In this document: piece after piece, positions 1 to 7,688 of the stretch
Numbering within the stretch: the stretch's first letter is position 1
Layout: each line of letters starts with the position of its first letter
DNA from: Nonomuraea rubra
GTDB taxonomy: Bacteria > Actinomycetota > Actinomycetes > Streptosporangiales > Streptosporangiaceae
DNA: 64,000 nucleotides
Direction of reading: 5' to 3'
NCBI RefSeq assembly: GCF_014207985.1
Contig: NZ_JACHMI010000001.1
Coordinates: forward strand, 1,781,001 to 1,845,000
The notes under the pieces: model-generated
Databases searched by the model: none
Seen by the model: the letters and a program-made list of their open reading frames with translations, nothing else
What the model was told of the DNA's origin: nothing
Translations under genes and position numbers: made by a program

Positions 1-89
1 AGAAGAGGACACAAGCTCACCGGTGCCCGTGACCCTCGGATTGTCCTCAGGGAAAGCTGCCCCAGCAGTCGCTCGTGGCGGGCACGATC

Positions 90-935
90 TCAGCGGACAG
101 GACGTGGGCCAGCAGGCGGAAGCCGACGACGTCGTTCATTCACCGGGTCGGCTGGGATCACACCCTGGGCGAGCGGCACCTCGAAGTAGGCCGAACTGAA
201 CGGTCTCCGTATCAGGAACACCCGGTACCTCCCCGTAACAGTCAAGGTGGCAGGATCGACGGCGATGGCGCCGAGCATGATCGGCCCGTTGCGAAGGCGT
301 ACGTCACCGTCATCGAATCGGGCGATCAACAGAGCGCGATGCCACTTCACCCCGTTGCGCCCGAACAGCGCGAACAGTTGCCCGCGCGTCAAATCCTCCC
401 GCATGGCCAACGGAGGTGCGGCCTTCGCCTCAGCCGCGGCCATTTCGACCATCGCGTCAAGTGCCCCCCGGGCGCGCCGATGCGCCTCGGCCTCCTGGGC
501 GTCCCGTTCTGCCAACCAGGTCGGCGCCTCCTGCACGAGTTGCCACAGCCGCCCGGGCGGCATCTGATCGGCATTGAACGTCTCCAAGCGGCCGCTCGGC
601 ACCTGTGCCCGCGAGAGGAAGAACGTCAAACCCAGCTGCCGCAGATGCCGGAGAACCACTTGCTCAAGCTCCCAGGCGTGGTCGCCGGACGCAACGGGCA
701 GAGCTCCGACGAGCGTCCATCCGCGCCGGCGAAAGACCTCCAGGCGTGACGACTTCGCTCCTGTGATTCCGACCTTGACCGCGCCGAGTTCGTCGTGATG
801 CATGACGTAGACGCACGCAGGCCGCTCAGCGTAAACGCCGCCGATACGGCGGGAAGACGCGGCGACATCCGCCGCCGCGTCTTCTGCAACTCGAGTTCCA
901 GCCGCAACAGGCTCCATGCCTCTATTGAGGCACAT
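90..935 (-). CDS. GIY-YIG/T5orf172-like domain protein
   Basis: A 281-residue protein of unknown role. Residues about 42-59 (VYVMHHDELGAVKVGITG) resemble the start of T5orf172/GIY-YIG folds, where a strand with paired aromatics precedes a VKIGIT-type strand; the canonical GIY and YIG tripeptides are not exact. The remainder is Ala/Arg-rich and predicted helical, followed by a C-terminal beta-rich part with no recognised motif. I chose the ATG at 935 because GAGG lies six bases upstream; the longer frame to 1091 has atypical composition, and the ATG at 917 has its purine run too close. It stands alone, downstream of a small membrane-protein gene on the same strand. Family assignment is tentative; the gene itself is well supported by protein-like composition. 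Confidence 0.6.
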   Translation of the reverse strand: MCLNRGMEPVAAGTRVAEDAAADVAASSRRIGGVYAERPACVYVMHHDELGAVKVGITGAKSSRLEVFRRRGWTLVGALPVASGDHAWELEQVVLRHLRQLGLTFFLSRAQVPSGRLETFNADQMPPGRLWQLVQEAPTWLAERDAQEAEAHRRARGALDAMVEMAAAEAKAAPPLAMREDLTRGQLFALFGRNGVKWHRALLIARFDDGDVRLRNGPIMLGAIAVDPATLTVTGRYRVFLIRRPFSSAYFEVPLAQGVIPADPVNERRRRLPPAGPRPVR

Positions 936-1072
936 CGCATGCCTCGACGACGGACGTATCGGCAGTTGTCCACGAAAAGGCGAAGGGTACCGGCGCCCCC
1001 CGCCCGATTCGCGGGGCATCTCCATCGCGTCCTTGTGGTGTCGTACCGCCTGACGCTGGTCTCGCTGCCCAT

Positions 1073-1342
1073 CTACCGCGGCAGCGACCAAGGGATGAGT
1101 CTCAGCAATTGATCAAGGGTACGGGCCGCCGCGCGGCGTACACCGTGGCGGGAAGCAAACGCCGCACCCAGGACAACGGCGGCGGCCACGGCCAGCATGA
1201 GCGCCAGCCCCGCAGCCACGAGCAGTACAGCGATTCGGCCGGCGGGCAGGCAGACGATCGCCCCTGGTGTGATCACCCAGCAGGACCACACCCTGATCCG
1301 TCGGCGGCCATCGCCTGGCCGCACCCCACGTCCGCAACTCAT
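1073..1342 (-). CDS. small single-span membrane protein
   Basis: An 89-residue protein with one hydrophobic segment at about residues 35-60 (IAVLLVAAGLALMLAVAAAVVLGAAFA), preceded by a basic and Cys/Trp-containing N-terminus and followed by an Arg-rich tail, which fits an inner-membrane protein with both ends charged. The start was placed at the ATG at 1342 because GGAAAGG lies at good distance upstream; the track-length frame to 1477 has no such signal. No function is recognised. About 140 bases separate it from the downstream gene ending at 90. Confidence 0.55.
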   Translation of the reverse strand: MSCGRGVRPGDGRRRIRVWSCWVITPGAIVCLPAGRIAVLLVAAGLALMLAVAAAVVLGAAFASRHGVRRAAARTLDQLLRLIPWSLPR

Positions 1343-1809
1343 TGCACCAGCCCTTTCCTTCACCGGTCCCGGGGCCGCGCCGATGCGGCACGGAAACCGT
1401 GGAGTCCAGTGAGCCAGAGACGAATTTTGCGATTCAGGGTCACCTCGCGGAGTTGTGAGGACGAAGATGAGGTCCAAGCCCAGATCCGGCCCGAGCAGGG
1501 CCGACCGCGAGCTGATCGCGCATCGGGTACTCCTTCGTGACGGCAGCGGAGGTGGGGCGCATCCAGGAATCCGAGGTGAGGGGGGCTGCCTGGTATCCGC
1601 TTGTAGAGGCCGAGCGCCTTGTCGGGCACCGCATTGCGCGTGCCGTCTGACCGGATCAGCCGGAGGCTGCCGGTCGGCGCGTGCATTCAGGAAGGAGAAA
1701 TCAGACCCGCCAAGGCCGAAGACACCGGTCCGTGATCCGGCAGTACGCAGCCTAAATGAGGCCGCCAGGTGCGGTCCGGAATCTCCGAGCCCTCAGTCCA
1801 GCGGTAACC
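1343..1809. other. intergenic stretch with no supported gene
   Basis: Open frames exist on both strands here, but none has protein-like composition together with a ribosome binding site. I see no strong hairpin or repeat. Confidence 0.4.
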
Positions 1810-2270
1810 TCACTCGCCGAATGTCAGCAGGGCACGTTGTAGAGGTCGGTTTGCGGGGCGACGCATGGCGGGGGCGCTGACTTCGACGATGAGGAGTTCG
1901 GTGAGGAACTGGACGTTGGCTGCGAGTAGGTGGCTGGTGTAGCCGTCGGCAGAGTGCTGCTTGAGCCCGACAGCGACGTGGATGTGCGGAAGGATCTGGT
2001 TGGCCTCAGCATCCCAGGCGATGGTGCCGCAGCCGAGGGCCTCGATGTTGGCCAGATGGACCTTGACCAGACCGGTGCCTGAGGATTGGGAGGTTTCTCG
2101 CAGGTGCTGACGATGTCCGCCTCGGCGAGGTCGGCCAGGAACATGGGCATGTATCCCTGCCATACGCCGGCATGCGGCAGAAGTCGCTCAGCGCGGTGAA
2201 GAAGTCCTCGCCGTGATCGAAGGTGCGGCCGGTGGTGCGTTCGTGGCTGGTGCCTGCTCGGGCGGGCTGA
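1810..2270 (-). pseudogene. PPC/DUF296 domain protein, frameshifted remnant
   Basis: Pieces of one PPC (plants and prokaryotes conserved, DUF296) protein lie in different minus-strand frames. The first part (FDHGEDFFTALSDFCRMPA) is in one frame to about 2170, the middle (GVWQGYMPMFLADLAEADI) in a second, and the C-terminal part (VKVHLANIEALGCGTIAWD, then HIHVAVGL and HLLAANVQFLTELLIVEV) in a third from about 2066. A further pair of compensating shifts seems to affect the last codons, where LYNVP and LLTFG fall in different frames. Read together they give a near-complete domain with the HxHV signature. The number of shifts argues for a decayed gene, though clustered sequencing errors cannot be excluded. 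Confidence 0.7.
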
Positions 2271-2472
2271 CCGTGTGGGGCGACTGCGTGGGTACAAGCG
2301 GCCGGTGATCGGAGCCATACAGCGTGTGGGCTCGCTAGAGGTTGCCGCATTGGCAATGTTGCGTGCATTCCGTGATGCTCTGAGTACCGTAGGTAGAAGA
2401 AGGCGTGCGAGACGTTCCTGCCCGGACGGTTGAGTCAATTGTGAGCAAATCGCCATATGTAAACCAAAGTCG

Positions 2473-2486
2473 AGACGTTAACGTCT
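2473..2486. promoter_or_regulatory. perfect 14-bp palindrome, likely VapBC operator
   Basis: AGACGTTAACGTCT is a perfect inverted repeat 34 bases before the antitoxin start. Type II antitoxins usually bind such palindromes to repress their own operon, so an autoregulatory operator is the natural reading; this is inference from position and symmetry. Confidence 0.55.
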
Positions 2487-2519
2487 AGCTGAGGAACGAG
2501 TTAGAGAGAGGGGCGCAAC

Positions 2520-3146
2520 ATGTACAGCACCGTGCTCGCGGCTGCGCTCTCTGGCGCCTCCGTGGGGCAGTTGAGGTACTGGCGGCGTCAGCCCCCAGTG
2601 TTCGCGCCCGAGTATCAGACACCTCACAAGGTCCTCTACTCGTACAGAGATGTTGTGGCGCTCCGATCGATCACTTATCTGCGGCAGAAGGACGTTACGT
2701 CGCTGCAGGACATCCGGAAGTCGATCAAGAACTTGAGAGCCATGGGCAAGATCGAGCACCTGTCTGAGTACAAGCTCGTTCGTAGCGGCAACACCATCGT
2801 CCTCGTAGACGGGGACGAAGCCATCGACCTCCTGCGAGCGCCGGGCAACGCGATGCTGGCAGACCTGGTGGACATCTTCGGAGAGTTCGACGGCCGAATG
2901 GGCCGCGTCCTGCCATTCCAACAGCCCGTGCCCGGTGTAGTAGTCGACCCCGAGGTCCTTTCCGGCTTCCCTGTGGTCAAGGGCACCAGGATTGGCTACG
3001 ACCAGGTCGCCAGCCTCATGGACGATGATGTGCCCGCTGAGGAAATCTCGCGGTTCTTCCCATCCGTCGGCGCTGAGGCGGCCCTCGCTGCGCAACAGTT
3101 CGCGGACTACGTCCGCAGATTCGATGTTCAGGACCAGGTTGGCTGA
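2520..3146 (+). CDS. VapB45-like antitoxin, MerR-like HTH plus DUF433
   Basis: A 208-residue antitoxin. Residues 1-70 look like a MerR-type helix-turn-helix (SGASVGQLRYWRRQ, then YSYRDVVALR), and the C-terminal part (about 139-195: VVVDPEVLSGFPVVKGTRI, then PAEEISRFFP) is a DUF433 domain, the layout seen in the antitoxin Rv2018 (VapB45) of Mycobacterium tuberculosis. The start ATG at 2520 has GAGGGG in front of it. The toxin gene follows after eight bases, so the two are co-transcribed. A palindrome 34 bases upstream is a good autoregulation site. The N-terminal domain would bind DNA and the DUF433 part would bind the toxin; both are inferred from family knowledge. Confidence 0.85.
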   Translation: MYSTVLAAALSGASVGQLRYWRRQPPVFAPEYQTPHKVLYSYRDVVALRSITYLRQKDVTSLQDIRKSIKNLRAMGKIEHLSEYKLVRSGNTIVLVDGDEAIDLLRAPGNAMLADLVDIFGEFDGRMGRVLPFQQPVPGVVVDPEVLSGFPVVKGTRIGYDQVASLMDDDVPAEEISRFFPSVGAEAALAAQQFADYVRRFDVQDQVG

Positions 3147-3154
3147 GCGACTGA

Positions 3155-3640
3155 ATGAAGATCCTCCTCGATGAAAACGTTCCGGAGCCACTCGCGGAGC
3201 CGTTGTCATGGCTGCTGGTGCGCAAGCACGAGATGACCCACGTCAACGCGCAGTGGAAGGGCATCAAAGATCGGCAGCTGTACGACAAAGCAAAACGCAA
3301 GGGCTATGACGTCGTCATCTCGAACGACAGTCAGCAACTTCTCGACCCCGACATCTGCCGCGCCATCCAGCGCTCGGGACGACACGTTGTCTTCATTGAG
3401 ACGAGCAGCGGGGGGTTACGCTCGCTGGCGGCGGCCGCTGGCGCGATCATCCACAGTATCCGAGGGATCATCAACGAGCTGGAGCAGGCCGATGGTCAGC
3501 GGATCGTTGTCGTGCCGCCTCTACGCGCCGAGCCGAGGTACACGACTTTCGACCCACGACGCCAAGCCCCGTCGTCGATCTGGCCACGCAAACAGCATGG
3601 CGACCATAAGCCCTCTCGCGGCGAACGCTCCGGTGAGTGA
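3155..3640 (+). CDS. VapC45-like toxin, DUF5615 PIN-like nuclease
   Basis: A 161-residue PIN-like protein of the DUF5615/Mut7-C type. The N-terminus MKILLDENVPEPLAEPL contains the first acidic residue of the PIN active site (LLDEN), and further acidic positions occur at DVVISNDSQQL and near FIET. Such proteins are ribonuclease toxins paired with DUF433 antitoxins, as in VapBC45. The gene begins eight bases after the antitoxin stop. The tail from about residue 125 is Arg/Pro-rich and looks like an extension beyond the usual domain. It converges with the next gene, their stops being adjacent at 3640/3641. Confidence 0.85.
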   Translation: MKILLDENVPEPLAEPLSWLLVRKHEMTHVNAQWKGIKDRQLYDKAKRKGYDVVISNDSQQLLDPDICRAIQRSGRHVVFIETSSGGLRSLAAAAGAIIHSIRGIINELEQADGQRIVVVPPLRAEPRYTTFDPRRQAPSSIWPRKQHGDHKPSRGERSGE

Positions 3641-4882
3641 TTAGGCCGTTGGCAACGTGAGGTACAGGCGTTGGAGAGCTGCTGCGCCGGCCTCCTCGAC
3701 TTCTGGCAGGGCTCCTCGTGCGGCTCGCATGGCGCGTTGGATCTGATGAGGTAGCCGTGTGCTCTCCGCGGTCGCGATCGACTGCAGAAGTGCGTGGGAG
3801 GCTGCGGCCTCGTCGCCGTTGGCGCGGAAGACCTCGGCGACCGTGACGCGTTCGATCGTCTGCCATTGCGGCGCGACACCAGCCGCATCTGGTGTGTCCG
3901 CTCCTGCGAGACGTGTCGCGTCCTGGAGACGGCCTGTGGCGAGCAAGCCCCGGAGGTGTACCTCTCGCACCACGAAGGGGTTGACCAGCGGTGTGCCGTG
4001 GTGAGAGTCCACGAAGCGTTGCAGGTCGGTGATCGTGGTGTCGAAGTACTCGGCGTTGCCGAGTTCGGCGAGCGTACGAGCCAGGGGGATGAGGACTGCA
4101 CCACGTTCGGAGGGTGGCGCGATGTCGGAGGCTCGTTGGAGACGAGCAGCGGCTGCCGGCTTCTTTCCAATCTTGCGTAGTTCGTTGCCGTGAACGCGTA
4201 GAGCGCGGGTGAGAAGGGCTACGTCGTCGAGGCGGTGGGCGATGAGGAGGGCGCGGCCGGTCCAGCGCGCGGCGGAGGCGAGGCTTTCCTCGGGAAGGAC
4301 GTCGCCGAGGGCGACACCTAGCATGGCGCGGGCTTGTCCGAGGAGTTGTGCGGCGGCACGGTCGGCGTGCCCGTCGGCGAGTCGTGCTTCGAGACGCCAG
4401 ACGAGGGGCCACAGTTCGTTGATGGCCTCGGCGCTGTGTCCTGACTCGCGAGCGATGGAGGCCAGGCGGATGGTGGATTCGCCGAACTTGATCATGGAGA
4501 TGAAGTCGGCATCCGTGGGGTCGGTCACGCCGAGAACGTGTGGGGGTAGGCCCATGTATTGGGCCACCCGTCGAAGGGTGGGCACGTCCGTGATGGCTCG
4601 CCGCCCGTTCTCGAGCATCGAGATGTAGGTCGTGTCGTAGCCCAGCGCCGTGGCAAGGGCGGACTGGGTGATTCGGGCGGTGCGTCGGTACGCTTTGATG
4701 ATCACTGCCAGGTTGCCGGAGGCGAGCGCGGGGCTTGCGGACGGAGATGTCCACAGCCAGATCGGTGAGCCTGCGGAGGTGAGGCTGGGCAGTGGTGCGC
4801 CGCTGATGGCGTGACACGCTGGGCACAGATGGGAGGCGTTCCATCCGTCATCGACGGTGGTTGCGCACGCGGCGCACAGCAT
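3641..4882 (-). CDS. XRE-family regulator with zinc-ribbon-like N-terminus and TPR-like C-terminus
   Basis: A 413-residue transcription regulator. Residues 3-23 hold two Cys pairs (CAAC and CPAC), suggesting a small zinc ribbon, rare in this family. A helix-turn-helix follows at about 58-110 (TQSALATALGYDTTYISML, then ENGRR). The rest is Ala-rich antiparallel helices of tetratricopeptide type, as in actinobacterial Cro/CI-TPR regulators that sense a peptide or small ligand. The start ATG lies five bases after the Nudix gene stop, so the two form an operon with the Nudix gene first. Target genes are not evident; the lanthipeptide cluster 2.5 kb away is one possibility. Confidence 0.8.
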   Translation of the reverse strand: MLCAACATTVDDGWNASHLCPACHAISGAPLPSLTSAGSPIWLWTSPSASPALASGNLAVIIKAYRRTARITQSALATALGYDTTYISMLENGRRAITDVPTLRRVAQYMGLPPHVLGVTDPTDADFISMIKFGESTIRLASIARESGHSAEAINELWPLVWRLEARLADGHADRAAAQLLGQARAMLGVALGDVLPEESLASAARWTGRALLIAHRLDDVALLTRALRVHGNELRKIGKKPAAAARLQRASDIAPPSERGAVLIPLARTLAELGNAEYFDTTITDLQRFVDSHHGTPLVNPFVVREVHLRGLLATGRLQDATRLAGADTPDAAGVAPQWQTIERVTVAEVFRANGDEAAASHALLQSIATAESTRLPHQIQRAMRAARGALPEVEEAGAAALQRLYLTLPTA

Positions 4883-4887
4883 GGGCT

Positions 4888-5301
4888 CTACCTCACTGGA
4901 TCACGCAGCCTGGAGAACCAGTCGGCGATCGACCGCTTGTAGCCTTGCGGCATCCGCAGGTTCTCTACCTCATGCTCGGCGAACAAGCCGACCTGTTTGT
5001 GCTCGTGGCTAACCACGGGCGGCTTGTCGGTGGTTACGGTCGCGCCGTACGTCACGATCAGCACGTCGACGCCGTCGCGGATGTGGTACTGCCAGGAGTC
5101 CAGGATCGGCCCGATCTGCGCATCCCAGCCAGTTTCCTCGCTGATCTCGCGCTCAAGGCGGGCCGGCGGGTCTTCGCCGAGCTCCAGTTTGCCGCCGGGC
5201 AGTTCCCATTCGTCGCGTTCGTTGCGCAGCAGCAGCACCTTGCCATCGCGGACGATCACGCCCTTCACCGACACGGGAAAGGTGTGGGGGCGGTAATTCA
5301 T
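4888..5301 (-). CDS. Nudix hydrolase
   Basis: A 137-residue Nudix hydrolase with a complete Nudix box at residues 36-58: G-x5-E-x7-REUxEExGU is matched by GGKLELGE, seven residues, then REISEETGW. The Glu residues would bind the divalent metal for hydrolysis of a nucleoside diphosphate linked to another group; the substrate cannot be told from sequence. Length is typical of MutT-like members. It is the first gene of an operon with the XRE regulator and is divergent from the dioxygenase gene. The ATG at 5301 is preceded by an AGAGAGG run. Confidence 0.9.
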   Translation of the reverse strand: MNYRPHTFPVSVKGVIVRDGKVLLLRNERDEWELPGGKLELGEDPPARLEREISEETGWDAQIGPILDSWQYHIRDGVDVLIVTYGATVTTDKPPVVSHEHKQVGLFAEHEVENLRMPQGYKRSIADWFSRLRDPVR

Positions 5302-5468
5302 CAGCAGCGGCCTCTCTGGGTTGATGGCTGTGCCTGGAACCTAACACGATCAATCGCTGCTGGCCGGGGTTCCGGAGGTTGACAATCTGTCACTTGTCCA
5401 ATCCGCAGGGTCTACCGGACGCTGAAGCCGTGACTCCCGTGTCCGGGCAGCTATCGGAGGTGATGACG

Positions 5469-6260
5469 GTGGACCACGAGGTTTTCGCCAGCCACTACGT
5501 GAGCCTGACGAGCAGTGATGGGCCGGTACGAGCCGTCGAGATGTTGGCGCGCGATGGCCTGGTCACGTTCGACGGGGTTCACGACCGGCGGTCGGTAGTC
5601 GATCTCGCCTCGCGGCTGCTGACCATGCGGGAGCACCGGGACGCTGGGGCGGACGGTGTGACGATGATCGCCGATCGGGGTTCCGTGGCGGATCGTCTCG
5701 GCTATGCCGGATTCGGGCACAGGGAGTTGGGTCCTCATACGGACTCTTCCGCGCTGGCCCGGCCGCCCAGGCTGGTGATGCTGGTGTGCGTCCAACCTGC
5801 CGATTGCGGGGGCGAGTCCTCTGTGGTGGACGGGGCCGCCGTCTACGCGGACCTGGCCACTCATGCGCCTGGTCTCTTGCAGGCGTTGAAACGGCCTGGA
5901 ACGGTCCGATTTGGCGATCCTGGTTACTGGGGGTCGGTGTTTGAGCCGACGGCGGATGGCCGGATGACGGTTCGACTCCGTCTTGACGGTCTGGAGCACT
6001 TTACCGAGCCCGTTGACGAAGCCGTTCCGGTGCTACGCGCGATGATCAGCAGGCATGTGCGCGAACTCCCGCTGCGGCCCGGACAGGGCTATCTGCTGGA
6101 CAACTGGCGCATGTTGCATGGGCGCTGCGAGTTTCGAGGATCTCGTCTGATGTATCGCGTGCTAGGCGATCCCGTGACGAGCTGTGTGCTGCCCTCTGGG
6201 TTCGTTCCGGGCTCTCTTGCCGTGGTGGGAGCGTCCTCTGACGGGTGGGATCGTCCATGA
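5469..6260 (+). CDS. TauD/TfdA-family Fe(II)/2-oxoglutarate dioxygenase
   Basis: About 263 residues with a double-stranded beta-helix dioxygenase signature. The iron ligands are likely His90 and Asp92 (GPHTDSS) and the distal His217 (NWRMLHGR), with Arg226 or Arg230 (FRGSRLMYRV) to hold 2-oxoglutarate. Such enzymes hydroxylate or desaturate small molecules or peptides; the substrate is unknown. I prefer the GTG at 5469, which has GGAGG eight bases upstream; the frame is open to 5379, and the ATG at 5463 lies too near that site. It is divergent from the Nudix gene and upstream of the small genes preceding the lanthipeptide cluster. Confidence 0.8.
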   Translation: MDHEVFASHYVSLTSSDGPVRAVEMLARDGLVTFDGVHDRRSVVDLASRLLTMREHRDAGADGVTMIADRGSVADRLGYAGFGHRELGPHTDSSALARPPRLVMLVCVQPADCGGESSVVDGAAVYADLATHAPGLLQALKRPGTVRFGDPGYWGSVFEPTADGRMTVRLRLDGLEHFTEPVDEAVPVLRAMISRHVRELPLRPGQGYLLDNWRMLHGRCEFRGSRLMYRVLGDPVTSCVLPSGFVPGSLAVVGASSDGWDRP

Positions 6261-6496
6261 CGATCTCAGTGGCAGCCCGCTGGGCAGGTATGCAGCGCCT
6301 TGTCCGAGCGGCGTCCGCCGTCTGGTGGGCATGCGGCGGCTCACCATCTGCTCGCCGCCGCACCCAAGGCACGGATGGCGGCCCTACCGCGAAGAACCTC
6401 GGACGGCGCCATCAGCGGCCCACGCTTGCGACGGAGGAGGTCTTGCCGGCGGGCCAGGCCGATACTGCCGCTGATGCGGTGGCCGAAAGGCATGTC

Positions 6497-6763
6497 ATGG
6501 ACCTTCAACAACGTGCTTGTGGGCTGTTCCTGCTGATGTACTCGCTCTACTGGCGCCGCTTTGTGGCCATCTATATGGGCGAATGCGATCACGGCATCAT
6601 CCTGCGGGCGGCCACGCCGGCCGAGTTGTGGCAGCTCATGAGTCGTGTTGCACCGCCGAACTGGCAGGCAGGTTCCCTTCCGCCTCTCACGGCTAGGCCA
6701 TCCTCGGCCGTCGATGCGCCCGGCATGCCGCCTGTGTTTCCCGTCGAAGACGCCAGCCGATGA
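6497..6763 (+). CDS. small conserved hypothetical protein
   Basis: An 88-residue protein whose first 55 residues are protein-like, with an aromatic-rich hydrophobic stretch (LFLLMYSLYWRRFVAIYMGE) followed by ILRAATPAELWQLM; the tail is Pro/Ala-rich. No family is recognised. AAAGG lies about seven bases before the ATG at 6497; the frame is open upstream to 6245, but that part has shadow-like composition. The gene overlaps the open frame of the next small gene, so the two may be co-transcribed with the lanthipeptide genes. Confidence 0.5.
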   Translation: MDLQQRACGLFLLMYSLYWRRFVAIYMGECDHGIILRAATPAELWQLMSRVAPPNWQAGSLPPLTARPSSAVDAPGMPPVFPVEDASR

Positions 6764-6864
6764 TCACGACCAGCGTGAGACCACGACGCCTATCGGCAGG
6801 TTACGCAGCAGCTCTTCACGTCCCAGAGCGGCTGACCAGAACGCACCTCAAGCGGAGAGAACAG

Positions 6865-7188
6865 ATGACGGCCAGGGCGCAAGAACCGCAGACGATGGGC
6901 CACGAGCAGGGGCCCGCGTTCGAGTGGGCGCCGTACAGGCCGTCCGGTGGCACGCTCCGGGTGTCGCACACCTCCTGCTGCGGCCGGTACGAGTGGGGCC
7001 GCGAGGGTGGGAGCTTCTTCGTGTTGCGTTCTACGGGAGACGGCTACCAGGAGACCGGGCGCGGCCGTTACCGCTATGCCCTCGACGTCTACATCGCTCT
7101 CGCCGAGACGCACAACGCCGAGCACATACGCCGCGGAGAAACGCCGGAGCCCGACACCTTCCTCGCGCGAAGAGGACAGCGCGGCTGA
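6865..7188 (+). CDS. small conserved protein with SCC motif
   Basis: A 107-residue protein. After a polar N-terminus it has a compact region (WAPYRPSGGTLRVSHTSCC, then GGSFFVLRS and GRGRYRYALDVYIALAETH). The same pattern, W-x-PYR-S-x-G, SCC, a hydrophobic strand ending LR, and ARGRY/GRGRY, occurs in the small gene at 46887-47147, so the two are distant paralogues of an unnamed family. The start was taken at 6865 because GCGGAGAGA precedes it. It sits about 230 bases before the lanthipeptide precursor, and a role in that cluster is possible but unproven. Confidence 0.65.
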   Translation: MTARAQEPQTMGHEQGPAFEWAPYRPSGGTLRVSHTSCCGRYEWGREGGSFFVLRSTGDGYQETGRGRYRYALDVYIALAETHNAEHIRRGETPEPDTFLARRGQRG

Positions 7189-7422
7189 ACGTGAGGCAGC
7201 CCGCCAACATCCACCATCGACCAGTTGCCCATCACAACCACGAAGAGGGGACCTGTCCGTGATTACCGGCAACTCCCGCGCATGCGTCATTCCTTCTTCG
7301 CAGTGGGCACGGCGGTGCCGATGGTGACGTCACGCAGCGGTGGCAGCTTATGGGACGAAAGTCCCGCCGCCAACGTGAACCCCCTCCCTTCAGGAACACC
7401 AACCCGGATAGGAGCAGAAGCC

Positions 7423-7611
7423 ATGAGCACTTCAACCATCGAGCAGGGCACCGAACAGGTGAACGAGGTCACCAGCGCGGAAGCAGCGTTCGACCCGTTC
7501 AACCTCGACATCAAGCTCGTGGAGAACACTCCGGCGGCCAACACGTCGCTGAGGTGCGGCACCGGCGACACGTGCGGGAGCTCCTGCCCGAGCGCCTGCA
7601 CCACGTCATAA
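7423..7611 (+). CDS. lanA: FxLD-family class I lanthipeptide precursor peptide
   Basis: A 62-residue ribosomal peptide precursor. The leader contains FNLD at residues 26-29 (FDPFNLDIKLVE), the recognition motif of FxLD-type precursors. The core region after about residue 35 has four Cys (45, 51, 55, 59) and Thr/Ser at 41, 42, 47, 50, 53, 54, 57, 60, 61 and 62, enough for four thioether rings with residual dehydrated residues. Asp49 in GTGDTCG is the obvious candidate for the methyltransferase in this cluster. GGAG lies nine bases before the ATG. The gene is followed by lanB after 77 bases. The peptide identity is firm from motif and neighbours; ring pattern and leader cleavage site are unknown. 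Confidence 0.93.
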   Translation: MSTSTIEQGTEQVNEVTSAEAAFDPFNLDIKLVENTPAANTSLRCGTGDTCGSSCPSACTTS

Positions 7612-7688
7612 CCCCATCGGCCCGGTCCCTATCGGCCGAACCGGGCCTTGCGCCCTCCCGGATGGTGAACAGGAACGGAGTGAACACG

